This document shows, in pieces, positions 47,424 to 56,708 of a stretch of DNA of 64,000 nucleotides. The stretch lies in contig NZ_RQET01000002.1 in the NCBI RefSeq assembly GCF_004769195.1, forward strand, positions 124,001-188,000, given 5' to 3'. The notes beneath the pieces were generated by a model. It worked only from the letters and a program-made list of their open reading frames with translations. It searched no databases and was not told where the DNA came from. Source of the stretch: Leptospira fletcheri (GTDB taxonomy: Bacteria > Spirochaetota > Leptospiria > Leptospirales > Leptospiraceae). Position numbers and translations under genes: made by a program. Position 1 is the stretch's first letter, and every line of letters begins with the position of its first letter.

Positions 47424-48049
47424 GTTCTCTATATGAATCCATAAAGAACTTTATGGTAAAACGGGAAGCGGAAGAGTCCCTAATACCGAAGGAACGAAGA
47501 GAAACACTACTTCGATTTTCGAAGTCCATCAAAGAAATCAGGAACGGGCAGAATTACTCGGAAATGATCTTCGTTTGCACACACAATTCGCGACGCAGTC
47601 AAATTGCCCAAATGTTCGCTTTAGCCTGCGCGGAATACCTTGGAATTTCCGGCATAGGATCCTATTCGGGAGGAACGGAAGTCACCGCCTTTCATCCGAA
47701 CTCCGTCCAAGCTCTCATGGAAATAGGATTTAAAATAGAAAAGGAAAAGAACACCGAAATGAACCCGAGGTATTGGGTTTCTTATAAGGAAAATACCGTA
47801 CCGATTCTTGCCTTCTCGAAATTATATTCGGATGTCGTAAATCCGAGCAAAAAATTTATCGCAGTAATGGTATGTTCTTCCGCCGACGAAGCCTGTCCTT
47901 TTGTTCCCGGAGCCGAAGCCAGAATTAGCCTTCCTTATCCCGATCCTAAATCTTCCGATGACACGCCTCGAGTTTCCGAGGAATATAGAAAGACTTGCGA
48001 AACGATCGCGAGAGAGCTTCTTTTTGTGATGAAAAATGTCGCAACGTAA
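47420..48049 (+). CDS. arsC: arsenate reductase, low-molecular-weight phosphatase type
   Basis: 209 residues. The phosphatase-loop CTHNSRRSQ gives CX5R with Cys 53 and Arg 59, preceded by hydrophobic MIFV. Further cysteines lie in VCSSADEACP, as in reductases that use a Cys relay, and the distal acidic loop is YPDPKSSDD. It reduces arsenate to arsenite for export by ACR3. An extra N-terminal helix of about 45 residues precedes the catalytic fold. The last 14 bases overlap the ATP-grasp gene. Confidence 0.85.
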   Translation: MSSLYESIKNFMVKREAEESLIPKERRETLLRFSKSIKEIRNGQNYSEMIFVCTHNSRRSQIAQMFALACAEYLGISGIGSYSGGTEVTAFHPNSVQALMEIGFKIEKEKNTEMNPRYWVSYKENTVPILAFSKLYSDVVNPSKKFIAVMVCSSADEACPFVPGAEARISLPYPDPKSSDDTPRVSEEYRKTCETIARELLFVMKNVAT

Positions 48050-49310
48050 AGGGGAAGCGTTGGTGCCGTCGAATTTGGCCGGAGTGCTGAACGAACATTG
48101 TTCCTGTTCCACTTTGGACAGAGAGATTCTCAACAAGAGGAATTTCTCGGAGACAGGAGGCGACCGAATCGAGCATTTTTATTCCGAAACTCCTTCGTTT
48201 ATCAACGTATCCGAGAAAAAGAGAATCCAAGAGATCCTTCACGCGATTAGAAATGCGGTCGAACTTCCGGAAGTAAAGAATCGGATACTTGCGGATCACG
48301 AAGATCAGAATAGAAGCCGGGATATTTCGGGAGGAGTATTTCTAAGTCTGGATTTTCACATCGCCAAAGAAGGTCCGAAACTGATCGAAATCAATACGAA
48401 TGCGGGCGGCGCTTTTTTGCAGGTCCGACTTCTGGAAGCGCAGATCGAATGTTGCAAGGCGGCGCGCCTTGCATTGCCGAACGCCGAGACGCTGAAAGAA
48501 ATAGAAGAAAAATTTTACGACTCTTTTATTCGAGAATGGACCGACAACGGCGGCACCGGAACTCCGAACTTTATCGCAATCGTGGACGAGAACCCGTCCG
48601 ATCAGTTTTTATATCCGGAGTTTCTACTCTTCCGAGATCTATTTAGATCGAAGGGAATTTCCAGCGAAATCCTAGACCCGAGACAAATCGAACGGATCGA
48701 AGATGAGCTGTTTTTCGGAAGTAGAAAGATCGATCTAATTTACAATCGTCTGACCGATTTTCATTTGTCAGAACCTTCCCATGCTATGATTCGGCTGGCT
48801 TGGACGAAGGGGAAAATTATACTTACCCCGAATCCGATCGATTATGATCTATTTGCCAGAAAGACGAATTTGTCTTTTTTTTCCGATAACGAATTCCTTT
48901 TGAGGGCGGGACTGAATCGGAAGGATGCAGAAATCTTAAAAGCTTCCGTGCCCGTATCACAAATCGTAAGTACTGCAAACGCGGAACAACTTTGGAAGAA
49001 CAGAAAGCGGATATTCTTCAAACCTAAGGAGGGTTTCGGAAGCAAGGCCGCTTATTTTGGAGGGAAATTAACCAAGAATAAATTTTCTGAAATCGTGCAA
49101 GGGGAATACATAAGCCAGGAATTCATTCCTCCTTCGAAAAGAATCACGTCCGTCTCCGGACAAGAGATGGATTTGAAAATGGATGTAAGGGCTTATATCT
49201 ATCGTGACGAAATTCTTCTTTTAGCAAGTCGTTTGTACCAAGGCCAAACGACAAATTTCAGAACACTCGGAGGGGGATTTTCACCCTTATACGTAGTCCC
49301 GGACGGATGA
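48036..49310 (+). CDS. uncharacterised ATP-grasp ligase in the ars operon
   Basis: 424 residues, cytoplasmic. The N-terminal HCSCSTLDR has Cys 22 and Cys 24. GGVFLSLDFHIAKEGPKLIEINTNAGGAFL (in parts, 99-128) is the best-conserved block, and the C-terminal half has FFKPKEGFGSKAAYFGG, an ATP-grasp nucleotide loop, and MDLKMDVRAYIYRDEILLLASRLYQGQTTNFRT (in parts), like a catalytic metal site. I recall similar proteins annotated only as hypothetical. The 14-base overlap with the arsenate reductase points to a role with arsenic or thiols. What it ligates is unknown. Confidence 0.7.
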   Translation: MSQRKGEALVPSNLAGVLNEHCSCSTLDREILNKRNFSETGGDRIEHFYSETPSFINVSEKKRIQEILHAIRNAVELPEVKNRILADHEDQNRSRDISGGVFLSLDFHIAKEGPKLIEINTNAGGAFLQVRLLEAQIECCKAARLALPNAETLKEIEEKFYDSFIREWTDNGGTGTPNFIAIVDENPSDQFLYPEFLLFRDLFRSKGISSEILDPRQIERIEDELFFGSRKIDLIYNRLTDFHLSEPSHAMIRLAWTKGKIILTPNPIDYDLFARKTNLSFFSDNEFLLRAGLNRKDAEILKASVPVSQIVSTANAEQLWKNRKRIFFKPKEGFGSKAAYFGGKLTKNKFSEIVQGEYISQEFIPPSKRITSVSGQEMDLKMDVRAYIYRDEILLLASRLYQGQTTNFRTLGGGFSPLYVVPDG

Positions 49311-49318
49311 TGCTAGGA

Positions 49319-50200
49319 TCAACGTCCTTTTTCCATTTCCTTTAGGATCTCGCACTCTCTTGCGGGTCCCTTTCTCAGAGTTTCCGTGGCGCTCCGAGAA
49401 CCGATGATAAAACCCGGAATGACACTAAAGAGACCGATCACCGGACCACCCACATAGGTTCCGTAAGCAGGATACAACACATGGTAAGCATGAAGTTGTG
49501 TTGCTAAGTCGCAACGGTAACGAAAGTACCGAATCGCATCGTCGGAAGCACGCGCTTCCGGATAGAAGGTTCCTAAAATAAAAATCAGCGAATAAGAGAG
49601 TGCATACCAAGATCTGTATTTCCGGAGGGAAAAGTCCTTCGCATGACCTCCTTCATGAACTGCCGCTGCGGGGAGATCGGAATAGATGTGAATCGTATTC
49701 GTATACGGATTGTAGTGGTCCCCACCGCAGAAGGTATAAATTCCGCAATTGGCAAAGAGACGTTCCGGAACAACCAATTCAACCATCCAAGTCAGCAAGC
49801 CGAAAGTCCATTTCAATAACGGATGTACGTTCTTGGATCTCCAAAGCCTCATAAAATCTCCACCGGGAGAATATTGGTTAAAGCGAACCTTCACGTCCTT
49901 TAAATTATTGTCTCGGATATATTCCTTCAGGAACCGTTTCGTTTCTTCGGAGATCCGGTGATTGCTCATCCTCTTGTCGCCGATCACGATTTTACTCAAG
50001 ACCCCGAAGATATTTCCCAAAGAATCTAGAAAATCGACGGGCCTACCTTCCTCGAATTGAGGATCCTCATCCGAAAAATAACTTTCCTCGTTCGGCTCGT
50101 ACGGCTGTCCCAAGGTATATCTCTTCTCCGCGGAATACAGACAGTTGATTTCAAGAATCGCGACGAGAAGGAATAGGGCCGGAATTTTACTTCTTTTCAT
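49319..50200 (-). CDS. membrane-associated protein with HEGGH zinc-like motif
   Basis: 293 residues from the ATG at 50200, overlapping the upstream stop (ATGA). The N-terminus is hydrophobic with Cys 20 (EINC), a poor lipobox. Residues 182-186 are HEGGH after AAAVHEGGH, with AKDF following, a plausible zinc helix. Hydrophobic segments near residues 132-147 and 195-215, and again near the C-terminus, suggest membrane attachment. No peptidase family was recognised. Last gene of the lipoprotein run. Confidence 0.6.
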   Translation of the reverse strand: MKRSKIPALFLLVAILEINCLYSAEKRYTLGQPYEPNEESYFSDEDPQFEEGRPVDFLDSLGNIFGVLSKIVIGDKRMSNHRISEETKRFLKEYIRDNNLKDVKVRFNQYSPGGDFMRLWRSKNVHPLLKWTFGLLTWMVELVVPERLFANCGIYTFCGGDHYNPYTNTIHIYSDLPAAAVHEGGHAKDFSLRKYRSWYALSYSLIFILGTFYPEARASDDAIRYFRYRCDLATQLHAYHVLYPAYGTYVGGPVIGLFSVIPGFIIGSRSATETLRKGPARECEILKEMEKGR

Positions 50201-50949
50201 TTTCCGATCTCTTGTGCCGGAGCTCGCAACCCGGCGGATAAAATGGGATGGCGTTTCCATCCTTCAAAAAATTCTAATAAAGCGATCCGGCCCAACTGGT
50301 TAAGCTGGTCCTCTCGATTTCCGCGAAACCCTAAATAAGGAAGATAAAAGATCCAACCCACTAAAGTTACTGTCGCCAAAACGAACATGCCGTCGGTAAC
50401 TCCGGAAACGATCCTGTCCTGAAAGTGAAATTTCCAGACCGGTTCCTCTTTTCCGATCGCAAAAACGTCAGCCTCGAAGAGAACGGAAACTTCGTTGGTA
50501 AACGGTCTCACGAGCCAACTGTCCCTGGTTTCCAAATCAAAGCGCCTGACGACAACCTTGTAGGCCCCCTTATATTCCTCCGGGTGTTCCGCAAATTCCT
50601 TTTTCAAAAGGGAACTGAACGAGCCGTATCCGTTTTCCAAATAATTGGGGGCAAAGACGAGCCAAGTCGGATTCCGTTTCGCAAAACGCCGCGACTGTTC
50701 TTCCGGAAATTCGACTTCGATCTCTCCCGGAGAATAAGAGGATCTCAAAAACCCGTCATACAATTCCGTATATTTCTTCCATTGCAAAGGAACTTCGTGC
50801 GGATCCTTGTACGTTCTCGGAACATAGACTCTCAAAGAAATACAATTCGTTGCGAAGCAAAGCAGTAAAAAGAAAGAAACGGACCGCAAAACGAGTCGAA
50901 CGCCTGTCCGAAACTTTCGATCGAAAGGAACGTTACCCGATTCGGTCAT
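50197..50949 (-). CDS. hypothetical lipoprotein, 250 aa
   Basis: The ATG at 50949 is preceded by GGGGGGA and overlaps the stop of the TRL-like gene upstream. The leader LLLCFATNC carries the lipid-attachment cysteine. The middle is a mixed beta region (YKVVVRRFDLETRD), and a hydrophobic segment near residue 190 (GMFVLATVTLVGWIFYLPYLGF) may re-enter the membrane. Function unknown. It is coupled at both ends to neighbours. Confidence 0.6.
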   Translation of the reverse strand: MTESGNVPFDRKFRTGVRLVLRSVSFFLLLCFATNCISLRVYVPRTYKDPHEVPLQWKKYTELYDGFLRSSYSPGEIEVEFPEEQSRRFAKRNPTWLVFAPNYLENGYGSFSSLLKKEFAEHPEEYKGAYKVVVRRFDLETRDSWLVRPFTNEVSVLFEADVFAIGKEEPVWKFHFQDRIVSGVTDGMFVLATVTLVGWIFYLPYLGFRGNREDQLNQLGRIALLEFFEGWKRHPILSAGLRAPAQEIGK

Positions 50950-51275
50950 TCCCCCCAAACCTCGATGCAATCGAAATAGACCAATCCCATCAGATAACTT
51001 TCCGTACTACGATCAACGAGTGCTACCTTGCTGATCCCGCTCTTAAGTAACGTTTCCTTTAAGGAAACTTGTTGTCCGTAATAACCGAAATAGAATAAGG
51101 CGGATCCGAACGTGCACGACTCTCCTTTTTTCTGGATTCTTGCGGAAGTAATGGTTTTTCCAGTCGGATCCGTGGACAGGTGGTACTGGTTGCGGGTGTA
51201 AATCCAGCCAGGCTCGGGAGAAGAAGTGCAACTACAAACCAAAACGGCAAACAGGAAAAACGGAACCAATTTCAT
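50946..51275 (-). CDS. TRL-like lipoprotein 1
   Basis: 109 residues, leader ending LVCSC. The mature part has GWIYTRNQYHLSTDP, KKGESCTFG and GISKVALVDRS, the TRL-like pattern (glycine-Tyr start, KGES/AC, then gI-x-x-x-a-V-D). Proteins of this family are small envelope lipoproteins of unknown role. It is the shortest of four tandem copies, all joined by ATGA overlaps or a 1-base gap. Confidence 0.7.
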   Translation of the reverse strand: MKLVPFFLFAVLVCSCTSSPEPGWIYTRNQYHLSTDPTGKTITSARIQKKGESCTFGSALFYFGYYGQQVSLKETLLKSGISKVALVDRSTESYLMGLVYFDCIEVWGE

Positions 51276-51628
51276 CCCTTATCTCCGACCACAATCGTGC
51301 AATAATTCCGGTACAGAATCGTAAGGATCTGCAGGCTGGAGTGATCCACAAGAGCCACTCTCGTAATTCCGTTTCGAAACGCGATCTCTCCCGCCCCGGC
51401 GTTTCCGATCGAAATCAAAGTCAGAAAATTATGGATGCACCCTTCCCCTTTCAGCTCTCGTTTGACATTCGGGTCTTCATTGATCGTTCCCGGAAATCCG
51501 ATTCTGGAATAAAGCAAACCGCTAACCGGACCGGTCGCGCAATTCGGAACGGAAAAAAGAAACGCAAAACAAAGAAAAAGTTTCGCGAACTTCCAAGACT
51601 GGGAAAGGCACGTTAACTTGCGATTCAT
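51272..51628 (-). CDS. TRL-like lipoprotein 2
   Basis: 118 residues from the ATG at 51628, which overlaps the stop of the third copy. Leader ending SVPNC. Family features: GLLYSRIGFPGT, LKGEGCIHNFL, GNAGAGEIAFRNGITRVALVD and the terminal YCTIVVGD. This copy is closest to the TRL consensus as I know it. Function unknown. Confidence 0.75.
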   Translation of the reverse strand: MNRKLTCLSQSWKFAKLFLCFAFLFSVPNCATGPVSGLLYSRIGFPGTINEDPNVKRELKGEGCIHNFLTLISIGNAGAGEIAFRNGITRVALVDHSSLQILTILYRNYCTIVVGDKG

Positions 51629-52056
51629 CGAGCCTTCCCTTCCACTCTTACGGAATTCTTTTTTCCCCATGCGATGGTACAAAATGATTGGTACACAAAG
51701 CCTCCCAAAACAGCAATTTGGTCGTATTCCACAAAAGCGACCTCCGAGATTCCTCCCTTGCGGACGGAAGAATCAATGCTCGCATCTCCGGAGGCAAAGA
51801 CTCCGAAAAGGCTGTATGCGCAGGATTCCCCGAACAAAATCGGATCCGCCTGGGAACGATCTCCCGTCCAGGAGCTGGTCTCGAAAAAGAGAATTCCCCC
51901 TCTCGTCAAAGACTGCAACGGATTACTTCCGCCTCGGATCGGATGAGTCTCGATTCTGGGAGACCCCGCACTCAATAGATTCCAGCCGGAACAACCCGCA
52001 GACAAAAGCGTTGAGAAAAGAATCAGGATTCGGAAAATAAAAAATCCAAGTTTCAT
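51625..52056 (-). CDS. TRL-like lipoprotein 3
   Basis: 143 residues, leader ending LLSAGC. It has GDASIDSSVRKGGISEVAFVEYDQ and SFCTIAWGK, with an insertion of about 20 residues (SLTRGGILFFETSSWTG) before the conserved core that is shared with copy 4. Copies 3 and 4 are therefore closer to each other than to copies 1 and 2. One base separates it from copy 4. Confidence 0.7.
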   Translation of the reverse strand: MKLGFFIFRILILFSTLLSAGCSGWNLLSAGSPRIETHPIRGGSNPLQSLTRGGILFFETSSWTGDRSQADPILFGESCAYSLFGVFASGDASIDSSVRKGGISEVAFVEYDQIAVLGGFVYQSFCTIAWGKKNSVRVEGKAR

Positions 52057-52057
52057 T

Positions 52058-52465
52058 TCATTCTCCCACGATCCTAGTGCAAAAGGAATGATACAGAATC
52101 CCCGACAACCAAGTTTCTTGGGAATATTCTACATATGCAATTTTTTGAATCGGTTCTTTTCGGAAAGCTTCTTCCAAGGAAGAGTCCCCCCACCCGACCA
52201 GAGAGAAAATACTATGCGAGCAGACTACGGATTCCTTTCTCGTATCTCCTCCGGGAAAAAATCCGCTCGTCTCCCTTTGTTTCCGATAGATCCATTCCCC
52301 CCGGAAGACGCTCTGCAAAGGATTCGCATCCCCTTGGAAAGGATGAGTGGAGGAATCCGCACTGACTAACGTGAGAACATTCGTACCCGAGCAGGCGGAC
52401 AACCAACTGAAAAGCAAAAACAAAACGGAATGCCGGATGAAATTCGAAAAAAAGGATCCGAACAT
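52058..52465 (-). CDS. TRL-like lipoprotein 4
   Basis: 135 residues from the ATG at 52465; a longer frame to 52549 overlaps the upstream dehydrogenase gene. Leader ending SWLSAC. Core: GWGDSSLEEAFRKEPIQKIAYVEYSQ, ending SFCTRIVGE. It shares with copy 3 the segment NPLQSVFRGEW/NPLQSLTRGGI. First of six tightly packed genes, 43 bases after the dehydrogenase stop. Confidence 0.7.
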   Translation of the reverse strand: MFGSFFSNFIRHSVLFLLFSWLSACSGTNVLTLVSADSSTHPFQGDANPLQSVFRGEWIYRKQRETSGFFPGGDTRKESVVCSHSIFSLVGWGDSSLEEAFRKEPIQKIAYVEYSQETWLSGILYHSFCTRIVGE

Positions 52466-52508
52466 GCTTGGGAAGAATTTCCTACAAAAAAAAAATGTAA
52501 AGAAATTT

Positions 52509-53573
52509 TTAAATGCCTTCCGAAACGAAGTCCCATTTGGACCCTGCAATCTCCAAAATAAAATCCGGACCGAAAGCGAGACTCGGAGTACGAAAACCTT
52601 TTCCTCCTTTTCGATTCAGAACTTTCTTTACCGCTGCCAAGGAAGACTCGATCGTAAATTCGTAACCTTCCTTGCATTCCAATAGCAGAATCTCTGTTTT
52701 CCCTCCCGGAGACTTTACTCTTCCCCAAACTTTCGCGCGCACGTTATTCCTTGTTTCTTCTCCCGGTCCTGTTATGAGCGAACCTAAGAGAGCCTGCAAT
52801 ACGTTCAGAACCGGCCCGAGTTTCAACAAAAACAAAAACGGCCTCAGAAACTTCATCGCTCGGACTTGTCCCTTGGAAATTTCCGTAAAGACCTGAACGT
52901 TCTGGATTCCGGTCGATATGGCCGCCGTAAATACGTCTCCCCAGGGAATTCCGTAGAGCGAATAATTTTTCCCATTCAGAGAAAGTTCGAGCTTCGAGCT
53001 CAAATGAGGAACGCCCACCAATTCCCCGTTTCGCCTCATCTTGGATCCGTAAGGAAGCTGGGCTAGGGCGCTTTTTGCGGTTCCGGGAGAAACCTGATTC
53101 ATCCCGACAAACGCCAACTCCAAACTCTCGGCGGAAGATAGCCTCCTCTTTAAGGCCGCAGCGACGCAATCCGTGGGAACAATATCGAATCCCACACCGG
53201 GAAGTAATAAAATTCCCGCTTCTTCCGCAAGTGCATTCATTCCGAACAGAGCTTGAAAGACCGGAATTTCCCCCGTAAGATCCAGATAGTGGACCTTCTC
53301 CGCAATGCAAGCCTGAGCCATCGGAACGGATGTGGTCACGAAGGGACCCGCACAATGCAATACCAGGGCGAATGAACGAATGTTCATCCGAACTTCGTTC
53401 GGATCTTCCAAATCGAAAATCCTGTATTCCAAACGGAGTTCTTTGGCTAAGGATTCGATTTTAGGCGAGTTGCGCCCCGCCAATACCGGCTTCATTCCCC
53501 GGGAAACCGCTCTCCTTGCGATTAGCTCTCCCGTATACCCGTTCGCTCCGTACAAAAGCCAGCCTTGTGTCAT
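52509..53573 (-). CDS. saccharopine dehydrogenase-like oxidoreductase
   Basis: 354 residues. The Rossmann NAD(P) motif at the N-terminus (LLYGANGYTGELIARRA) is followed by VLAGRNSPKIESLAKEL and VLHCAGPFVTTSVPMAQACI, the pattern of saccharopine-dehydrogenase-type trans-acting enoyl reductases rather than lysine-pathway enzymes. The substrate is probably a lipid or polyketide, but this is unproven. Start ATG at 53573 with GGAGGAT upstream. It may lead the lipoprotein operon downstream. Confidence 0.8.
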   Translation of the reverse strand: MTQGWLLYGANGYTGELIARRAVSRGMKPVLAGRNSPKIESLAKELRLEYRIFDLEDPNEVRMNIRSFALVLHCAGPFVTTSVPMAQACIAEKVHYLDLTGEIPVFQALFGMNALAEEAGILLLPGVGFDIVPTDCVAAALKRRLSSAESLELAFVGMNQVSPGTAKSALAQLPYGSKMRRNGELVGVPHLSSKLELSLNGKNYSLYGIPWGDVFTAAISTGIQNVQVFTEISKGQVRAMKFLRPFLFLLKLGPVLNVLQALLGSLITGPGEETRNNVRAKVWGRVKSPGGKTEILLLECKEGYEFTIESSLAAVKKVLNRKGGKGFRTPSLAFGPDFILEIAGSKWDFVSEGI

Positions 53574-53739
53574 AGGCAGTAGATCCTCCGGAAAGATTTC
53601 GATTTCGTCAACCGCATATACCCTTGGAACTATTTTTTCGGCCGCTTGTTACGTAAAAAAAAACGAATCGAGCTAAGTGATTCGTTTTGGATTGACCGTT
53701 CCAATTTGGATGGATATCCTAGGGTGAGAACTGGAGCTT

Positions 53740-55074
53740 ATGGAAAAAATAAACCTGATAACGATCGCCATCCCTTTCTTCTTTCTGCTCATCGGTTTAG
53801 AGCTGGGTTTTTCGTGGTACAAGAAAAGAGAATTGTACCGACTCAACGACTCGATCAACGATCTGAGCGCGGGTGTCTCGAACCAAATCTTTGTAATCCT
53901 ATTCAAAGCGATCACATTCGCCGCGTATATCTGGGTATACGAAAACTGGAGGATCGTGGATCTTCCTTCGTGGCCCAGCGATCGGGTTTCCTGGATGCCG
54001 ACCGCCGACTTTTTGGGACTCTCTTCCCAAGCCTGGTCTTGGATTGTGGTACTCGCCATCTGGATCTCCTGCTTTCTGTTATACGACTTCGCTTATTATT
54101 GGAATCATAGGCTCAGTCACGAGGTGAACTTCCTTTGGGCGGGGCACGTCGTCCATCACCAAAGCGAAGAATACAATCTTACGGTGGCTCTCAGGCAGGC
54201 CAGCTTTCACATGCTTTTCTCCTGGGTATTTTACGTCCCTCTCGCATTGCTGGGATTTTCACCCATCGTATTACTCCTGAACGGTGAATTGAATCTAATC
54301 TACCAATTCTGGATCCATACCAAAGCGGTGGATAAACTTCCTTCCTGGTTCGAAGCCGTCTTTAACACCCCGTCCCATCACAGGGTCCACCACGGAATCA
54401 ATCCGAAATACATAGACAAGAATCACGGTGGAACCTTGATCGTATTCGACAAATGGTTCGGTACTTTCCAAAAAGAGGAAGAGATCCCTGTGTATGGAAC
54501 GGTAAAACCCCTACGCAGCTTCAATCCGATTTGGGCCAACCTCCATTATTGGTGGGAAATGCTGGAAATTTCCTGGAAGGCCCCGCGTTGGTCGGACAAG
54601 ATCCGGATCTTTTTCGCCATGCCGGGCTGGAGACCCGCCGAGCTGGGAGGTCAATTCCCTATCCCGGAAGTGAATTCTAGTACATTCAAAAAATATGATG
54701 TATCACTCCCCGGTGGACTGACGGCATATTCGCTTGTATGGTTTGCGGCCACCGTGATCGGAACCTTTGCCATGCTGGTAAAAATCGCCTCTATTCCGGT
54801 AAACGTGCAGTACACGATCTTTTTCCTGGGCCTCGTTTCCCTATTGACGATCGGCGGAATCCTGGACCTGAAACGATGGACCCTATTTGCCGAACCCCTC
54901 AGATTGGCGGCATTGGTCGCAACAGCTTTCATTTTCGGATTCGACCAGGCAGGATTGGCCGTCGTCATAGGCTCTTGCGGATTTTCTCTCGTCTGGCTTT
55001 TGTACTACAGGCAATATTTTTCCTCCTGGAAAGACATCGATCCGGCAAAAGAAATCCGAGGCCGAACGGCTTAA
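53740..55074 (+). CDS. sterol desaturase/fatty acid hydroxylase family protein
   Basis: A 444-residue membrane di-iron oxygenase. Histidine motifs HRLSH (123-127), HVVHH (136-140) and later HHRVHHG are the family ligands. N-terminal and C-terminal helices (TAYSLVWFAATVIGTFA, LAALVATAFIFGFD) give it more membrane segments than the minimal family, resembling alkylglycerol monooxygenase-type members. Substrate unknown. It is divergent from the oxidoreductase. Confidence 0.85.
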   Translation: MEKINLITIAIPFFFLLIGLELGFSWYKKRELYRLNDSINDLSAGVSNQIFVILFKAITFAAYIWVYENWRIVDLPSWPSDRVSWMPTADFLGLSSQAWSWIVVLAIWISCFLLYDFAYYWNHRLSHEVNFLWAGHVVHHQSEEYNLTVALRQASFHMLFSWVFYVPLALLGFSPIVLLLNGELNLIYQFWIHTKAVDKLPSWFEAVFNTPSHHRVHHGINPKYIDKNHGGTLIVFDKWFGTFQKEEEIPVYGTVKPLRSFNPIWANLHYWWEMLEISWKAPRWSDKIRIFFAMPGWRPAELGGQFPIPEVNSSTFKKYDVSLPGGLTAYSLVWFAATVIGTFAMLVKIASIPVNVQYTIFFLGLVSLLTIGGILDLKRWTLFAEPLRLAALVATAFIFGFDQAGLAVVIGSCGFSLVWLLYYRQYFSSWKDIDPAKEIRGRTA

Positions 55075-55190
55075 TCGGAAGCTTCAGAATTTTCCCGTCT
55101 TTCCTGCGGATTCGATTTTCCGATCGCAGGAAGACGGAACAATTTTTTTCTTCTCATTTCCGCCCGATCCAGGTTCATTCTTCTTAAAGA

Positions 55191-55820
55191 ATGGAAAATT
55201 CGATCCTTCATATTTTCTTAAAAAACCCCGTGCTAGGGAAGGTAAAAACCAGGCTGGCTCGTGACATCGGCGATGCGGCAGCCCTCGAAGTGTATCTAGA
55301 CTTGGTGGAAACGACCCGATCCGTCGTAAAAAAAATCCCCGTTGCAAAAACGCTTTGGTTCGATACCTTTCTACCGGAAAAAAAGGATCTAGGGGATTGG
55401 GGTTCCGGCGAAGTGTCCCTCCGCATCCAGGAAGGACAGGATCTCGGGGAGAAAATGAGAAATTCCTTTTTGGATTCCTTTAAAAGAGGATGTACTTCCT
55501 CCGTTCTGATCGGAAGCGATTGCCCCGAATTGCAGGAAGTCCATCTTCGGGAAGCCTTCCGTTTGCTCGAAGAGGACGAAGTCGTTTTCGGTCCCGCTCT
55601 GGACGGAGGCTACTATTTGATCGGTCTGAAGGAGGATTTCCCGGATCTTTTTCGAGAGATCCCTTGGAGCAGCGAAAGTGTTTTTGCCGAAAGCAGGAAA
55701 AGAACGGAGTCCGCCGGAAAGAGAATCGGTCTCCTTGAGGCCCTCTCCGATTTAGACGATTTAAAGGACCTGAAAGAAGCCCAAGCGAAAGGATTGAAAA
55801 TTTGGAGAACGAATTCCTAA
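55191..55820 (+). CDS. TIGR04282/DUF2064 glycosyltransferase-like protein
   Basis: 209 residues of a nucleotidyltransferase-like GT-A fold: FLKNPVLGKVKTRLARDIG at the start, GSDCPEL in the middle and GPALDGGYYLIGL, which is the family hallmark. Databases annotate this family as an arsenosugar-biosynthesis glycosyltransferase, but members are widespread and the true role is uncertain. It overlaps the next gene by 19 bases. Confidence 0.85.
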   Translation: MENSILHIFLKNPVLGKVKTRLARDIGDAAALEVYLDLVETTRSVVKKIPVAKTLWFDTFLPEKKDLGDWGSGEVSLRIQEGQDLGEKMRNSFLDSFKRGCTSSVLIGSDCPELQEVHLREAFRLLEEDEVVFGPALDGGYYLIGLKEDFPDLFREIPWSSESVFAESRKRTESAGKRIGLLEALSDLDDLKDLKEAQAKGLKIWRTNS

Positions 55821-56542
55821 GAAAGAAGAAAATCTCGGTCATCGTTCCTGTCTGGAACGAAGAAAAATATCTTCCTGTGCTTTTGGAAGCATTGGACGCT
55901 TCTCTCAAATCGGATCCGAATTTGGAAGTTCTCGTCGTGGACGGAGGCAGCACGGATCGGACCGGAGAAATCGCCGCAAATCACGGAGTAAAACTTCTCA
56001 AGTCCGAAATCAGGAGCCGCTCCGTCCAATGCAATACGGGTGCGATCGCCGCAACGGGAGATATTTTACTTTTCCTGCATGCGGATTGCATGCCTCCTTT
56101 CGACTTTCCGGATCAGATCAGAAAGAATACCGACCGCAAAATCAGATCCGGTTGCTTTCGGATCCGTTACGAATCGGGAAATCTGTGGCTACGTTGGAAT
56201 GCGAAGTACAAGGATTGGGATTGGAGTCTTCTTCGTTTCGGAGACCAGGGACTTTTTATGGATGCCTCCTTGTTTCGAGAATGCGGAGGATACAAAAAAG
56301 AATGGAAGGTCATGGAAGATGCTGAGATCGTTCGAAGAATCCGCAGGTTGGCTTCCTTCAAAATTCTGGACTCGAGTATAACCGTTTCCCCTCGCAAATT
56401 TTACGAAATCGGAACGATGAGATTGCAATTCTCTTACTTGGTCTGCTCTCTCTTATTTTTGGCGGGAATGAGACCCCAGTGTTTGGAAAAAGCGTATCGA
56501 ATTCTTGTCGGCTCCGAAAAGAAATCCTCCCGCTTTCATTAG
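55802..56542 (+). CDS. TIGR04283-type family 2 glycosyltransferase
   Basis: 246 residues from the TTG at 55802, with AAAGGA 8 bases upstream. GT-A features: ISVIVPVWNEEKYL, VLVVDGGSTDRTGEIA and DILLFLHADC (the DxD equivalent is HAD). The later GGYKKEWKVMEDAEIVRRI supports the acceptor region. Usually found as a pair with the preceding gene, as here. Annotation as arsenosugar enzyme is by family name only. A membrane segment near the C-terminus is possible. Confidence 0.85.
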   Translation: MENEFLRKKKISVIVPVWNEEKYLPVLLEALDASLKSDPNLEVLVVDGGSTDRTGEIAANHGVKLLKSEIRSRSVQCNTGAIAATGDILLFLHADCMPPFDFPDQIRKNTDRKIRSGCFRIRYESGNLWLRWNAKYKDWDWSLLRFGDQGLFMDASLFRECGGYKKEWKVMEDAEIVRRIRRLASFKILDSSITVSPRKFYEIGTMRLQFSYLVCSLLFLAGMRPQCLEKAYRILVGSEKKSSRFH

Positions 56543-56708
56543 AAAATCCGGATTTGAATCCGATCGAAAGGCCCTGGTCCGCGAGCTATTTTCCGTTGAC
56601 TTGGATCTTCCGTACGGTTTACTGTACGAAACGTCCGATCCGCTCGGAATCGCGCGAATTCTCGGACGGAAAAAAACCCTCGGATTCCTTTCCGATATCA
56701 GGTATCGC

